Shown here in pieces: positions 1 through 8,015 of a stretch of 44,586 bases of DNA (positions are counted from its first letter, which is position 1; every line of letters begins with the position of its first letter). Both the position numbers and the translations under genes were made by a program. The stretch covers positions 1 through 44,586 of the forward strand of contig PNML01000016.1 of the NCBI GenBank assembly GCA_013823635.1, in the 5' to 3' direction. Origin of the DNA: Polaromonas sp. (GTDB lineage Bacteria; Pseudomonadota; Gammaproteobacteria; Burkholderiales; Burkholderiaceae_C). The notes below the pieces were generated by a model. That model had not been told where the DNA came from, searched no databases, and saw only the letters and a list, made by a program, of their open reading frames with translations.

Positions 1-480
1 ATCATCATGATCGGCGAGATCCGCGACTTTGAAACCGCGCAGATTGCCGTGCAGGCCTCGCTCACCGGCCACCTGGTGCTGGCCACACTGCACACCAACG
101 ACGCGGCCAGCGCCGTGACCCGCCTGGCCGACATGGGCATTGAGCCGTTTCTGCTCAGCTCCAGCCTACTGGGCGTGCTGGCCCAGCGCCTGGTGCGGCG
201 GCTGTGCCCGCACTGCAAAACGCAAGACGCCAGCGGCCACTGGCACGGTGTGGGCTGTGAACACTGCGGCCACACGGGCTACGCCGGGCGCACCGGCATT
301 TTTGAACTGCTGGTGGTGGACGATGCGTTGCGCGGCCTCATCCACCGCCGGGCGCCGGAGGCCGACATCACCACCGCCGCCCGCGCCCAGGGCATGGTGC
401 TGATGCGCGAAGACGGCCAACACCTGGTGGCCAACGGCACCACCAGCCGCGAAGAACTGCTGCGCGTGACCCGCGACTGA
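1..480 (+). CDS. gspE: Type II secretion ATPase GspE, 3' part only
   Basis: This is the C-terminal part of the cytoplasmic hexameric ATPase that powers the type II secretion pseudopilus; the gene begins before the window. The reading frame is open from base 1. It starts inside the Walker B region (IIMIGEIRD), followed by the His box ([11 protein letters not shown]) and the [10 protein letters not shown] segment typical of GspE. A zinc-type tetracysteine motif follows, CPHC then 13 residues then CEHC; in studied GspE proteins the spacer is about 29 residues, so this zinc finger arm is short. The end is the usual GRTGIFELL region and a C-terminal helix. It stops four bases before gspF, which supports a T2SS assignment. 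PilB is the main alternative, but the partner downstream is GspF-like. Confidence 0.9.
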   Translation: MIMIGEIRDFETAQIAVQASLTGHLVLATLHTNDAASAVTRLADMGIEPFLLSSSLLGVLAQRLVRRLCPHCKTQDASGHWHGVGCEHCGHTGYAGRTGIFELLVVDDALRGLIHRRAPEADITTAARAQGMVLMREDGQHLVANGTTSREELLRVTRD

Positions 481-484
481 GCCC

Positions 485-1705
485 ATGCCGGCCTACACCT
501 TTGAAGCCCTCGGCGCCAACGGCCAAACCGAAACCGGCCTGCTGGAGGCCGACACCGCCCGCGCCGCCCGCAGCCTGCTGCGCAGCCGTGGCCTGGTGCC
601 GCTGCGGGTGGAGCCCGCCTCGGCGCACAGCCAGGGCAGTGGCCTGCAACGCTCGCTGTGGCACAGCCGGGTGTACCCGCCGGCGGCACTGGCGGTGTGG
701 ACGCGGCAGCTGGCCGGTTTGGTCAGCTCCGGTTTGCCGCTGGAGCGTGCCCTGGCCGCCCTGACCGACGAGGCCGAAGACGAACGCCAACGCCAACTGC
801 TGGCCAGCCTGCGCGCCGAAGTCAACGGGGGCAGCAGCTTTGCCCGTGCGCTGGGCCAGCACCCGCGTGAGTTTTCAGAGGTCTTCACCGCCGTCATCGC
901 GGCGGGTGAACAAAGCGGCGCGCTGGGCGCCGTGCTCGACAACCTGGCCGACGACCTCGAAGCCCGCGAAACCCTGAAGGGCAAGCTCATTGGCGCCTCG
1001 CTCTACCCGGCCATCGTCAGCCTGGTGGCGGTGGTCATCGTGCTGTTCCTGGTGACCTATGTGGTGCCCCAGGTGGCCTCGGTGTTTGCGGGCAGCAAGC
1101 GCACCCTGCCCTTCCTGACCGTGGCCATGCTGGCCCTGAGCGACGCCGTGCGCCACTGGGGCTGGCTGGGCCTGCTGGTGCTGGGCGCCGGGGCCGTGGG
1201 CCTGGTGCTGGCGCGCCGCCAGGAGGCCTTGCGCCTGCGCATGGACGCCGCCTGGCTGCGCCTGCCACTGGTGGGCAAGTTGGCGCGGGGCTACAACGCC
1301 GCCCGCTTTGGCGCCACGCTGGCCATGCTGGCGGGTGCCGGGGTGCCCATCCTGAAAGCGCTGCAAACGGCGGCCGACACCTTGCACAACCGCGCCATGC
1401 GCGCCGACGCGCTCGACGCACTGGTGCTGGTGCGCGAGGGCTCGCCGCTGGCCTCCGCCCTGGCGGGCAAAAAGCGCTTCCCCGGCCTATTGGCCATGTT
1501 CGCCCGCCTGGGGGAACAAACCGGGCAGCTGCCGCTGATGCTGCAGCGCGCCGCCCAGCAACTGGGCAATGAAGTGCAACGCCGCGCCATGCAGCTGGCC
1601 ACCATCCTGGAGCCCCTGCTCATCGTGGCGATGGGGGCCGTGGTCATGCTCATCGTGCTGGCGGTGTTGCTGCCCATCATCCAGCTCAACCAGTTGGTGC
1701 GATGA
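485..1705 (+). CDS. gspF: Type II secretion inner-membrane platform protein GspF
   Basis: GspF is the polytopic inner-membrane platform of the type II secretion system; it contacts the GspE ATPase and helps pseudopilin assembly. The 406-residue length is normal. The N-terminus (MPAYTFEALGANGQTETG) is the standard GspF opening, followed by two repeated T2SSF cytoplasmic domains (roughly residues 70-190 and 275-395). Hydrophobic segments lie near residues 170-195, 215-240 and at the C-terminus (VAMGAVVMLIVLAVLLPIIQ). Start and gspE stop are separated by four bases, so the two are cotranscribed. No pseudopilin genes follow; the next gene belongs to an unrelated biosynthetic cluster, so the rest of the T2SS is elsewhere or upstream. 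Confidence 0.93.
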   Translation: MPAYTFEALGANGQTETGLLEADTARAARSLLRSRGLVPLRVEPASAHSQGSGLQRSLWHSRVYPPAALAVWTRQLAGLVSSGLPLERALAALTDEAEDERQRQLLASLRAEVNGGSSFARALGQHPREFSEVFTAVIAAGEQSGALGAVLDNLADDLEARETLKGKLIGASLYPAIVSLVAVVIVLFLVTYVVPQVASVFAGSKRTLPFLTVAMLALSDAVRHWGWLGLLVLGAGAVGLVLARRQEALRLRMDAAWLRLPLVGKLARGYNAARFGATLAMLAGAGVPILKALQTAADTLHNRAMRADALDALVLVREGSPLASALAGKKRFPGLLAMFARLGEQTGQLPLMLQRAAQQLGNEVQRRAMQLATILEPLLIVAMGAVVMLIVLAVLLPIIQLNQLVR

Positions 1706-1746
1706 TCGGCACCCAGGGATACGCACAATGGAGGAGGGGTCACACC

Positions 1747-2721
1747 ATGATGAACAAGGATTGCCTGCGGCTCGACTGCGCCGCCGAGGTTGACGCCATT
1801 GCCCAGGCGCTGCGCGAGCAGGTGTTGGGGCGACTGAAGCGGCGGGGTGCCGTGGTGGGCATTTCGGGGGGCATAGACAGCGCCGTGGTCACGGCGCTGT
1901 GCGTCCATGCCCTGGGCAAAGACAAGGTGTTCGGCCTGTTCATGCCCGAGACCGACACCAGCGACGACGCACTGACCTTCGGCCAGCTGCTGGCCCAGAC
2001 TTTCGGCATCGACACGGCGCTGGAAAACATGGCCCCGGCGCTGACCGCCATGGGCTGCTACGAACGCCAGGCGCAGGCCGTGCGCACCGTGGTGCCCGAG
2101 TTCGGCCCGGGCTGGAAATTCAAGCTGGTGCTGCCCTCCATCCTGGACACCGACCGCCTGAACGTCACCCGGCTGACCGTGCAAAACCCGCAGGGCCACA
2201 CCGACACCGTGCGCCTCAGCGGCAGCGCCTACCTGCAGATCGTGGCGGCCACCAACTTCAAGCAGCGCGTGCGCAAAATGATGGAGTACTACCACGCGGA
2301 CCGGCTGCACCACGCGGTGGCGGGCACGCCCAACCGGCTGGAGTACGACCAGGGCTTCTTCGTCAAGCAGGGCGACGGCGCCGCCGATTTCAAGCCCATT
2401 GCCCACCTGTACAAGACACAGGTGTACCAATTGGCGGAGTACCTGGGTGTGCCCGCCGAGATCCGCCGCCGCGCACCCACCACCGACACCTTCTCGCTGC
2501 CCCAGACGCAGGAAGAGTTTTATTTCGCCCTGCCGCACGACCGCATGGACCTGTGCCTGTGGGCCTTCAACCACCAGGTGCCCGCGGCCGAGGCCGCCGC
2601 CGTGGTCGGCCTGACCGAGGGCCAGGTGGAACGCGTGTTCAAGGACATCGTCGCCAAACGGCGGGCCACGCAATACCACCACATGGCCCCCCTGCTGGCC
2701 CGTCCCGTGACCGACATCTGA
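1747..2721 (+). CDS. NAD-synthetase-like ATP-dependent amide ligase
   Basis: A 324-residue member of the NAD synthetase / N-type ATP pyrophosphatase fold. NadE makes NAD by adenylating nicotinate adenine dinucleotide and amidating it with ammonia. Visible are the PP-loop SGGIDS (residues 40-45) and the region YDQGFFVKQGDGAADFKPIA, which parallels the NadE segment with FTKYGDG. The usual NadE loop (PGQTDEDE-like) is replaced by TDTFSLPQTQEEFYF. There is no glutaminase domain, so ammonia must come from elsewhere; the next gene carries a class II glutaminase. I chose the ATG at 1747 because a strong GGAGGAGGGG lies 7 bases upstream; a longer frame from 1702 overlaps gspF and lacks such a site. 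Housekeeping NadE is possible, but the neighbours suggest amidation or ligation in a secondary pathway. Confidence 0.75.
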   Translation: MMNKDCLRLDCAAEVDAIAQALREQVLGRLKRRGAVVGISGGIDSAVVTALCVHALGKDKVFGLFMPETDTSDDALTFGQLLAQTFGIDTALENMAPALTAMGCYERQAQAVRTVVPEFGPGWKFKLVLPSILDTDRLNVTRLTVQNPQGHTDTVRLSGSAYLQIVAATNFKQRVRKMMEYYHADRLHHAVAGTPNRLEYDQGFFVKQGDGAADFKPIAHLYKTQVYQLAEYLGVPAEIRRRAPTTDTFSLPQTQEEFYFALPHDRMDLCLWAFNHQVPAAEAAAVVGLTEGQVERVFKDIVAKRRATQYHHMAPLLARPVTDI

Positions 2722-2734
2722 CGGGCCAGCAGCC

Positions 2735-4759
2735 ATGTGTGGTTTCGGCGGCATGGTGGTGTGGCGCGAGGGCGCACCCTCCCCCACGCGCGAGGCGTTG
2801 CTGCGCATGGCGTCCACCTTGCGCCACCGGGGACCCGATGAGTTCGGCCTGTACCGCAGCCACCGTGCCGGACTGGCCCATGCCCGCCTGTCACTGGTGG
2901 ACCTGCACACCGGCCAACAGCCCATGGCCGATGCCAGTGGCGAGTTGTGGCTGGTGTTCAACGGCGAGGTCTACAACCACCTGGAGCTGCGCCAGACACT
3001 GGAAGCCCTGGGCCACCGGTTTCGCACCCACAGCGACACCGAGGTGATCCTGGCCGCGTGGCGGCAGTGGGGTCCGTCAGCGTTTGAGCGCCTGAACGGC
3101 CAGTGGGCGGTGGCGCTGTGGGACGAAGGCCTGGGCCAGCTGGTGCTGGCCCGCGACCCCATGGGCATCTGCCCGCTGCACTGGTGCGAACACCAGGGGC
3201 AGTTGCTGTTCGCCAGCGAGGTCAAGGCCTTGTTCGCGGCCGACCCCACGCTGCCGCGCGCGCTGGACCCGGCGGGCCTGGCGCAAACGCTCACCTTCTG
3301 GTGCCCAGTGGCCCCACGCAGCGTGTTCCAGGGCATACGGGAACTGGCGCCCGGCGCCGTGCGGGTGTTCCAGGGCGGGCGGGTGACAGAGCACACGGTG
3401 CAGCCGCTGACCTACAACCTGGGGGCCACCGATCCGGCCCGCTTCAGCGGCAACGTGGCCGATGCCGCCCACGAGGTGCTGCACGCCCTGCGCCGGGCCA
3501 CGGCCCTGCGCGTCACCCGGGCCGATGTGCCCGTGGGCAGCTACCTGTCGGGTGGCCTGGACAGCTCACTGATCGCCGCGCTGGGTCAGGAAGTGGCGGG
3601 CGCGCAGTTCCAGACGTTTTCCCTGCGGTTCGAGGATGCCGAGTACGACGAGTCCGGCTTCCAGCGCCTGATGGTGGACCGCCTGGGCAGCCAGCACCAC
3701 GAGGTGACGGTGTCGCGCCAGGACATTGCACGGTGCTTCCCGGACGTGGTGTTTCACACCGAGCGCCCCCTGCTGCGCACCGCCCCGGCGCCGCTGTACC
3801 TGCTGTCGGGCCTGGTGCATGCACACGGCATCAAGGCCGTGCTCACCGGAGAAGGGGCTGACGAAATGTTCGCCGGCTACGACCTGTTCCGCGAAGGCAA
3901 GGTGCGCCGCTTCTGGGGCAGCCAGCCCCAGTCGCTGTGGCGCCCGGCGCTGCTGGAGCGTCTCTATCCCTACCTGGCCCGTTCACCCGTGACGCAAAAG
4001 GCCCTGAGCCGCCAGTTTTTTGGCCGCAACCTGGCCCACCACCGCGAGCCCGGTTTTGCCCATGGCCCGCGCTGGCAGACCACGGCCGCGCTGCAACGCC
4101 TGCTGCACCCGGATTTCCGTGCGGCCGCGGCCAGCCAGGGCGACCCGGTGCAGCACCTGCTGGCCGACGTGCCCACTGCCTTTGCACAGTGGGACACCCT
4201 GTCCCAGGACCAGTACCTGGAAATCCGCACCCTGCTGCACGGGTACCTGCTGGCCTCGCAGGGGGACCGCGTGCTGCTGGGCCAGTCGGTGGAAGGGCGC
4301 TTCCCTTTTCTCGACAAGGACGTGGTCGCACTGGCCAACCACCTGCCCGCCCGCCACAAGCTGCAGGGGCTGGATGAGAAGCATGTGCTCAAGCTCGCGG
4401 CGACGGGGCTGGTGCCCAACGACATCGTCCACCGCCGCAAACAGCCTTACCGGGCACCCGACGCCCTGTGTTTCGTGGCACCCGACGCACCCGCCTACGT
4501 GGACGAGATGCTGGGTCAAGCCAGTGTGACCCAGGCCCAGGTGTTCGACCCCAGGCTGGTGGCCCAGTTGCTGCACAAATGCCGGGGCCATGCCCACAGC
4601 CAGCAGCTGTCCAACACCGACAACATGGCCCTGGTGGCGGTGCTGTCCACGCAGCTGCTGCACACACAGTTTGTTCAGGCCTGCCCCACCCGCATCGCGC
4701 CGGTGCCGCTGGTCACCGACGTTGACCGCACACGGTGCACGGAGCCCCACCATGACTGA
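2735..4759 (+). CDS. AsnB-like glutamine-dependent amidotransferase
   Basis: A 674-residue protein of the class B asparagine synthetase family, which hydrolyses glutamine in an N-terminal domain and uses the ammonia to amidate an adenylated carboxylate in a C-terminal synthetase domain. The second residue is the nucleophilic Cys (MCGFGG), and RHRGPDE, FNGEVYNH and SDTEVI motifs complete the class II glutaminase. The PP-loop SGGLDSS is at residues 272-278, followed by LTGEGADEMFAGYD and the FPFLDKD / RRKQPYRAPDA segment. Many members sit in polysaccharide or peptide clusters and amidate substrates other than aspartate. It lies 13 bases after the NAD-synthetase-like gene and overlaps the next gene by 8 bases, so it is probably pathway-specific rather than the housekeeping asparagine synthetase. 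Confidence 0.88.
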   Translation: MCGFGGMVVWREGAPSPTREALLRMASTLRHRGPDEFGLYRSHRAGLAHARLSLVDLHTGQQPMADASGELWLVFNGEVYNHLELRQTLEALGHRFRTHSDTEVILAAWRQWGPSAFERLNGQWAVALWDEGLGQLVLARDPMGICPLHWCEHQGQLLFASEVKALFAADPTLPRALDPAGLAQTLTFWCPVAPRSVFQGIRELAPGAVRVFQGGRVTEHTVQPLTYNLGATDPARFSGNVADAAHEVLHALRRATALRVTRADVPVGSYLSGGLDSSLIAALGQEVAGAQFQTFSLRFEDAEYDESGFQRLMVDRLGSQHHEVTVSRQDIARCFPDVVFHTERPLLRTAPAPLYLLSGLVHAHGIKAVLTGEGADEMFAGYDLFREGKVRRFWGSQPQSLWRPALLERLYPYLARSPVTQKALSRQFFGRNLAHHREPGFAHGPRWQTTAALQRLLHPDFRAAAASQGDPVQHLLADVPTAFAQWDTLSQDQYLEIRTLLHGYLLASQGDRVLLGQSVEGRFPFLDKDVVALANHLPARHKLQGLDEKHVLKLAATGLVPNDIVHRRKQPYRAPDALCFVAPDAPAYVDEMLGQASVTQAQVFDPRLVAQLLHKCRGHAHSQQLSNTDNMALVAVLSTQLLHTQFVQACPTRIAPVPLVTDVDRTRCTEPHHD

Positions 4760-6359
4760 CATCCACGGCGCCGTGCCGCAGCTGCACGACTACCTGGCCC
4801 ACAGCGCACTGGCCCACCCCCAGCAGGTGGCGCTGGTGTGCGGATCCGTGCGCCTGAGCTATGCCCAACTGGAGCGGGCCAGCAACGCCTTGGCCGGACA
4901 ACTGCTGGGCGCAGGCGTGGCGCGTGGGGACCGGGTGATGGTGTATGGCGACAACACCCCTGACACCGTGGTGGCCTTCTGGGCGGCCCTGAAAGCCAAC
5001 GCAGTGCCTTGCGTGGTCAACCCACTCACCCGCCAGGACAAGCTGGCCTACCTGCTGGCCGATGCCACCCCCACCGCGTTCATCACCCAGCACACCTTGC
5101 ACGCGGTGTTTGCACCCTGCCTGGCCCAGGCCAGCTCGGTGCGCGCCACCTGGGTCAGCGGCTTGCCGGCGGGGCGGGCTGCCGAGCCATTGCCAGCCCT
5201 GCCGGGGGGCCGCAGCTGGGAGGCCGTCCAGCTGACGGACAGCCACACCCCTGCGCCCCCGCGCACCAACATTGACCAGGACTTGGCCACACTGATCTAC
5301 ACCTCGGGCTCGACCGGTCAACCCAAGGGGGTGATGCTGACGCACCGCAACATGATCACCGCGTGCGAGTCCATCACCCACTTGCTGGACCTGCGCCAGA
5401 GCGATGTCATCCTGAGTGTGTTGCCCCTGGCGTTCAATTACGGGCTTTACCAGATGATCATGGCGTTTCGGGCCGGTGCACGGCTGGTGCTGGAACGCTC
5501 ATTCGCCTTCCCGGCGCGCACGCTGCAGCTGGTGGCGCAGGAGGGTGTGACCGGCTTGCCCGGCGTGCCCACCATCTTTGCGCTGATCACGCAGATGACC
5601 TCGCTGGACCCGGCGTTGCACACCAGCGTGCGCTTCATCACCAACACGGCGGCCAACCTGCCGCAAAAACACATTGCCCGCCTGGGTGAGCTGTTCCCAC
5701 AGGCACGCATTTTTTCCATGTACGGCCTGACCGAGTGCAAGCGCTGCACCTGCCTGCCACCCGACGACCTGGCGCGCAAGCCCGACAGCGTGGGCCTGGC
5801 CATTCCCAACACCGAGATGTGGCTGGTGGACGAGCACCACCAGCGTCTGGGGCCGGGGGGCACGGGTGAGCTGGTCATCCGTGGTGGCACGGTCATGAAA
5901 GGCTACTGGAACAAGCCCGAGGAAACCGCCAAACGACTGCGCCCCCACGGCAACCTGCCCGGAGAAATGGTGTTCTACACGGGTGACCGCTGCCACATGG
6001 ATGCCGATGGCTACCTGTATTTCATCGGCCGCATGGACGACATCATCAAATCCAGGGGGGAAAAAGTGGCCCCCAAAGAAGTGGAAAACGCCCTCATGAA
6101 CCTGCACGGCGTGCGCGAGGCCGCCGTGATCGGGGTGCCCGACGACATCCTGGGGCAGGCCATCAAGGCCTTTGTGGTGCTGGACGAAGGCGCCCACTGG
6201 AGCGAACGGCAGCTCCAGATCGAGTGCCAGCGCAGGCTTGAAAGTTTCATGGTGCCCCAATACATTGTGCTGGTCACCGAATTGCCCAAAACCGACACCG
6301 GCAAAATCAAAAAGCTGGATTTGCCCACCCACACACCACACACGCAGGGGAACACATGA
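4752..6359 (+). CDS. AMP-forming acyl/aminoacyl ligase (ANL superfamily)
   Basis: A 535-residue adenylate-forming enzyme that activates a carboxylic acid as its AMP ester and passes it to CoA or a carrier protein. Core motifs are present: TSGSTGQPKG (residues 184-193), MYGLTECKR (A5), FYTGD (A7), GRMDDIIKSRGEKV (A8 hinge) and PKTDTGKIKK (A10 with catalytic Lys). The start at 4752 has GGAG 7 bases upstream and overlaps the previous stop. The gene after it encodes a stand-alone carrier protein, overlapping by 4 bases, so the natural acceptor is probably that carrier. Related ligases occur in exosortase-associated exopolysaccharide loci and in DltA-type systems. Substrate cannot be read from sequence by eye. 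Confidence 0.88.
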   Translation: MTDIHGAVPQLHDYLAHSALAHPQQVALVCGSVRLSYAQLERASNALAGQLLGAGVARGDRVMVYGDNTPDTVVAFWAALKANAVPCVVNPLTRQDKLAYLLADATPTAFITQHTLHAVFAPCLAQASSVRATWVSGLPAGRAAEPLPALPGGRSWEAVQLTDSHTPAPPRTNIDQDLATLIYTSGSTGQPKGVMLTHRNMITACESITHLLDLRQSDVILSVLPLAFNYGLYQMIMAFRAGARLVLERSFAFPARTLQLVAQEGVTGLPGVPTIFALITQMTSLDPALHTSVRFITNTAANLPQKHIARLGELFPQARIFSMYGLTECKRCTCLPPDDLARKPDSVGLAIPNTEMWLVDEHHQRLGPGGTGELVIRGGTVMKGYWNKPEETAKRLRPHGNLPGEMVFYTGDRCHMDADGYLYFIGRMDDIIKSRGEKVAPKEVENALMNLHGVREAAVIGVPDDILGQAIKAFVVLDEGAHWSERQLQIECQRRLESFMVPQYIVLVTELPKTDTGKIKKLDLPTHTPHTQGNT

Positions 6360-6613
6360 TCAAAAGCCGCGTCCGCGAATTCATCGTCAGCAACTTCTAC
6401 GTCCCCGACCCGGACGGTCTGGGCGATGCCCAGTCGCTGCTGGACAGCGGCATCATGGACTCCACGGGCGTGTTTGATCTGATTGCCTTTCTGGAGTCCA
6501 CCTACGGGTTCAAGGTCAGGGACGAGGAAATGCTGCCCGACAACCTCGACTCGCTGGACCACATCGCCAGCTACGTGGCCCGCAAGCAAAGCGCCGCGAG
6601 CGTCACACCATGA
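6356..6613 (+). CDS. Stand-alone acyl/peptidyl carrier protein
   Basis: An 85-residue carrier protein of the phosphopantetheine-binding family. The modification site is in the segment SLLDSGIMDSTGVFDLI, with Ser36 as the likely attachment residue; the surrounding DS and following hydrophobic helix match the usual pattern, although the residue after Ser is Thr rather than the common Leu/Met. It is acidic, as expected of carrier proteins. The start codon overlaps the ligase stop by 4 bases and the stop overlaps the next start (ATGA), so dosage with the ligase is probably coupled. It is not the fatty-acid AcpP: the neighbours are wrong and the motif differs from the conserved DSLD. Confidence 0.88.
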   Translation: MIKSRVREFIVSNFYVPDPDGLGDAQSLLDSGIMDSTGVFDLIAFLESTYGFKVRDEEMLPDNLDSLDHIASYVARKQSAASVTP

Positions 6614-7437
6614 TGGCCGCCGAACTCCGCCCCACACGCCCCTGGCTGCGCCCCATCGTGTTGGCCGTGGGTCTGGCCGGTGGCGCCGGTGCGGCCATGG
6701 CCCAGACAGAACCCGCCACCCTGAAGCTGGCACTGAACCAGTTGGCCGACCAACGCGTGTTTTTTGGCCACCAGTCGGTGGGGGACAACCTGTTGGCGGG
6801 CATACAAGAGCTGGCCAAGGAGGCGCAGGTCACGCTGCCGGTGGTCAGGGTCGATTCGGCCGCCGACATGAAGCAGGCGGGCTTGGCCCACGCCTATGTG
6901 GCGGAAAACACCCAACCACTGAAAAAGCTGCAGTCGTTCGAGCGCGCGCTGACCACCAAAGTCCCTGGCCTGCAACTGGCCGCGCTCAAATTCTGTTACG
7001 TGGACGTGCACGCCGGCACCGACGTGAAGCAGCTGTTTGCCCGCTACCAGGCCTCGATGGCCACGGTGCAAACCCAACAACCCGGCCTGCGGCTGGTGCA
7101 CTTCACCGTGCCCCTGACCACGGTGCAAACCGGCTGGAAGGCCAGCCTCAAGCGCCTGCTGGGCAAGGCCCCCCATGGCATTCTGGACAACCTGAAGCGG
7201 GAGGAATACAACCAGCTGGTGCGCCAGAGCTACGGCCAGACCGGCCTGCTGTTTGACCTCGCCCGCGTGGAACAGACCCGACCGGACGGCAGCGCACACA
7301 CCGTGGAGTGGCAAGGCCGGCAGGTACCCGCGCTGTATCCCGGCTACAGCAACGATGGTGAGCACCTGAACACCCTGGGACAGCGGCATGCCGCACGCGC
7401 CCTGGTCGAGGTGCTGGCCAAGGCCAGCCCACCATGA
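6610..7437 (+). CDS. Exported SGNH/GDSL-like protein
   Basis: A 275-residue protein with an N-terminal signal-type sequence (PWLRPIVLAVGLAGGAGAAMAQ, cleavage likely after AMA), so it should act in the periplasm or outside. Two segments suggest an SGNH-hydrolase-like fold: FFGHQSVGDNLL near the mature N-terminus, which would carry the nucleophile Ser, and DGEHLNTLGQRHAA near the C-terminus, matching the Asp-x-x-His block. The classical GDS motif is replaced by GHQS. It overlaps both neighbours by four bases (ATGA). In Dlt and polysaccharide acylation systems an SGNH-type protein works with a ligase and carrier, so a role in transferring or removing an acyl group is plausible, but the substrate is unknown. 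The fold call is from motif inspection only. Confidence 0.65.
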   Translation: MMAAELRPTRPWLRPIVLAVGLAGGAGAAMAQTEPATLKLALNQLADQRVFFGHQSVGDNLLAGIQELAKEAQVTLPVVRVDSAADMKQAGLAHAYVAENTQPLKKLQSFERALTTKVPGLQLAALKFCYVDVHAGTDVKQLFARYQASMATVQTQQPGLRLVHFTVPLTTVQTGWKASLKRLLGKAPHGILDNLKREEYNQLVRQSYGQTGLLFDLARVEQTRPDGSAHTVEWQGRQVPALYPGYSNDGEHLNTLGQRHAARALVEVLAKASPP

Positions 7438-8012
7438 GGACCTTTTTCGCTGACCTCAAGGCCGACCGTGAGGCCTACGCTTCACTGGGCGGATGGGTCG
7501 GCCAGCCCGGGTTCTGGATCGTCGCCATCCACCGCCTGGGTGAATGGGTGCACCGGCTGCCCCGTGGGGTGCGCCTGCCGCTGTGGCTGCTGTACCGCAC
7601 GCTGCACCTGTCGTATTGGGCGTTCAATGTGGAGCTGTGGGCGGGCAAAGGGGGCAGCAAGCTGGGCCCGGGGCTTTGCCTCATCCACCCCAACAACATC
7701 TACTTTGGCCCCGGGGTGGACATTGGTCCCAACTGCCTCATCCACCACGAAGTCACCCTGGGCATGGGCTCTGTACCCGGCACCCCCAAGCTGGGCAAGA
7801 ACGTGGTGCTCTACCCGGGTGCGCGCATACAGGGTGGCATTGTGCTGGGCGACGACGTGGTGGTGGGCGCCAACTGCGTGGTGTCCCGCCACATCGCCCC
7901 CGGCACCGTGGTGCTGCCCGCCGTCAACCGGCTGATGCCGCGCAACCTGTCGCCCACCGTGCGGCGCATGGACGCCGAGCGCGCCGCTCACCCCCCCACC
8001 ACCGAAAGCTGA
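7434..8012 (+). CDS. Hexapeptide-repeat acetyltransferase, serine acetyltransferase-like
   Basis: A 192-residue protein whose C-terminal half has left-handed beta-helix hexapeptide repeats (IYFGPGVDIGPNCLIHHEVTLG, then LGKNVVLYPGARIQGGIVLGDDVVVGANCVV), as in CysE-type serine acetyltransferases and polysaccharide O-acetyltransferases. These enzymes use acetyl-CoA. The catalytic His is probably in CLIHHEVTLG. The N-terminal part is shorter than in housekeeping CysE and starts with a helix-rich segment (FFADLKADREAYASLGG) seen in the short SAT group. ATGA overlap with the previous gene places it in the same operon. It may supply O-acetylserine or acetylate the pathway product; I cannot distinguish the two from sequence. 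Confidence 0.8.
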   Translation: MRTFFADLKADREAYASLGGWVGQPGFWIVAIHRLGEWVHRLPRGVRLPLWLLYRTLHLSYWAFNVELWAGKGGSKLGPGLCLIHPNNIYFGPGVDIGPNCLIHHEVTLGMGSVPGTPKLGKNVVLYPGARIQGGIVLGDDVVVGANCVVSRHIAPGTVVLPAVNRLMPRNLSPTVRRMDAERAAHPPTTES

Positions 8013-8015
8013 CCC

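Noticed and set aside
1291..2961. A 556-codon minus-strand open frame opposite gspF and the NAD-synthetase-like gene
   Set aside because: Antisense shadow covering parts of three plus-strand genes with clear motifs and ribosome binding sites.
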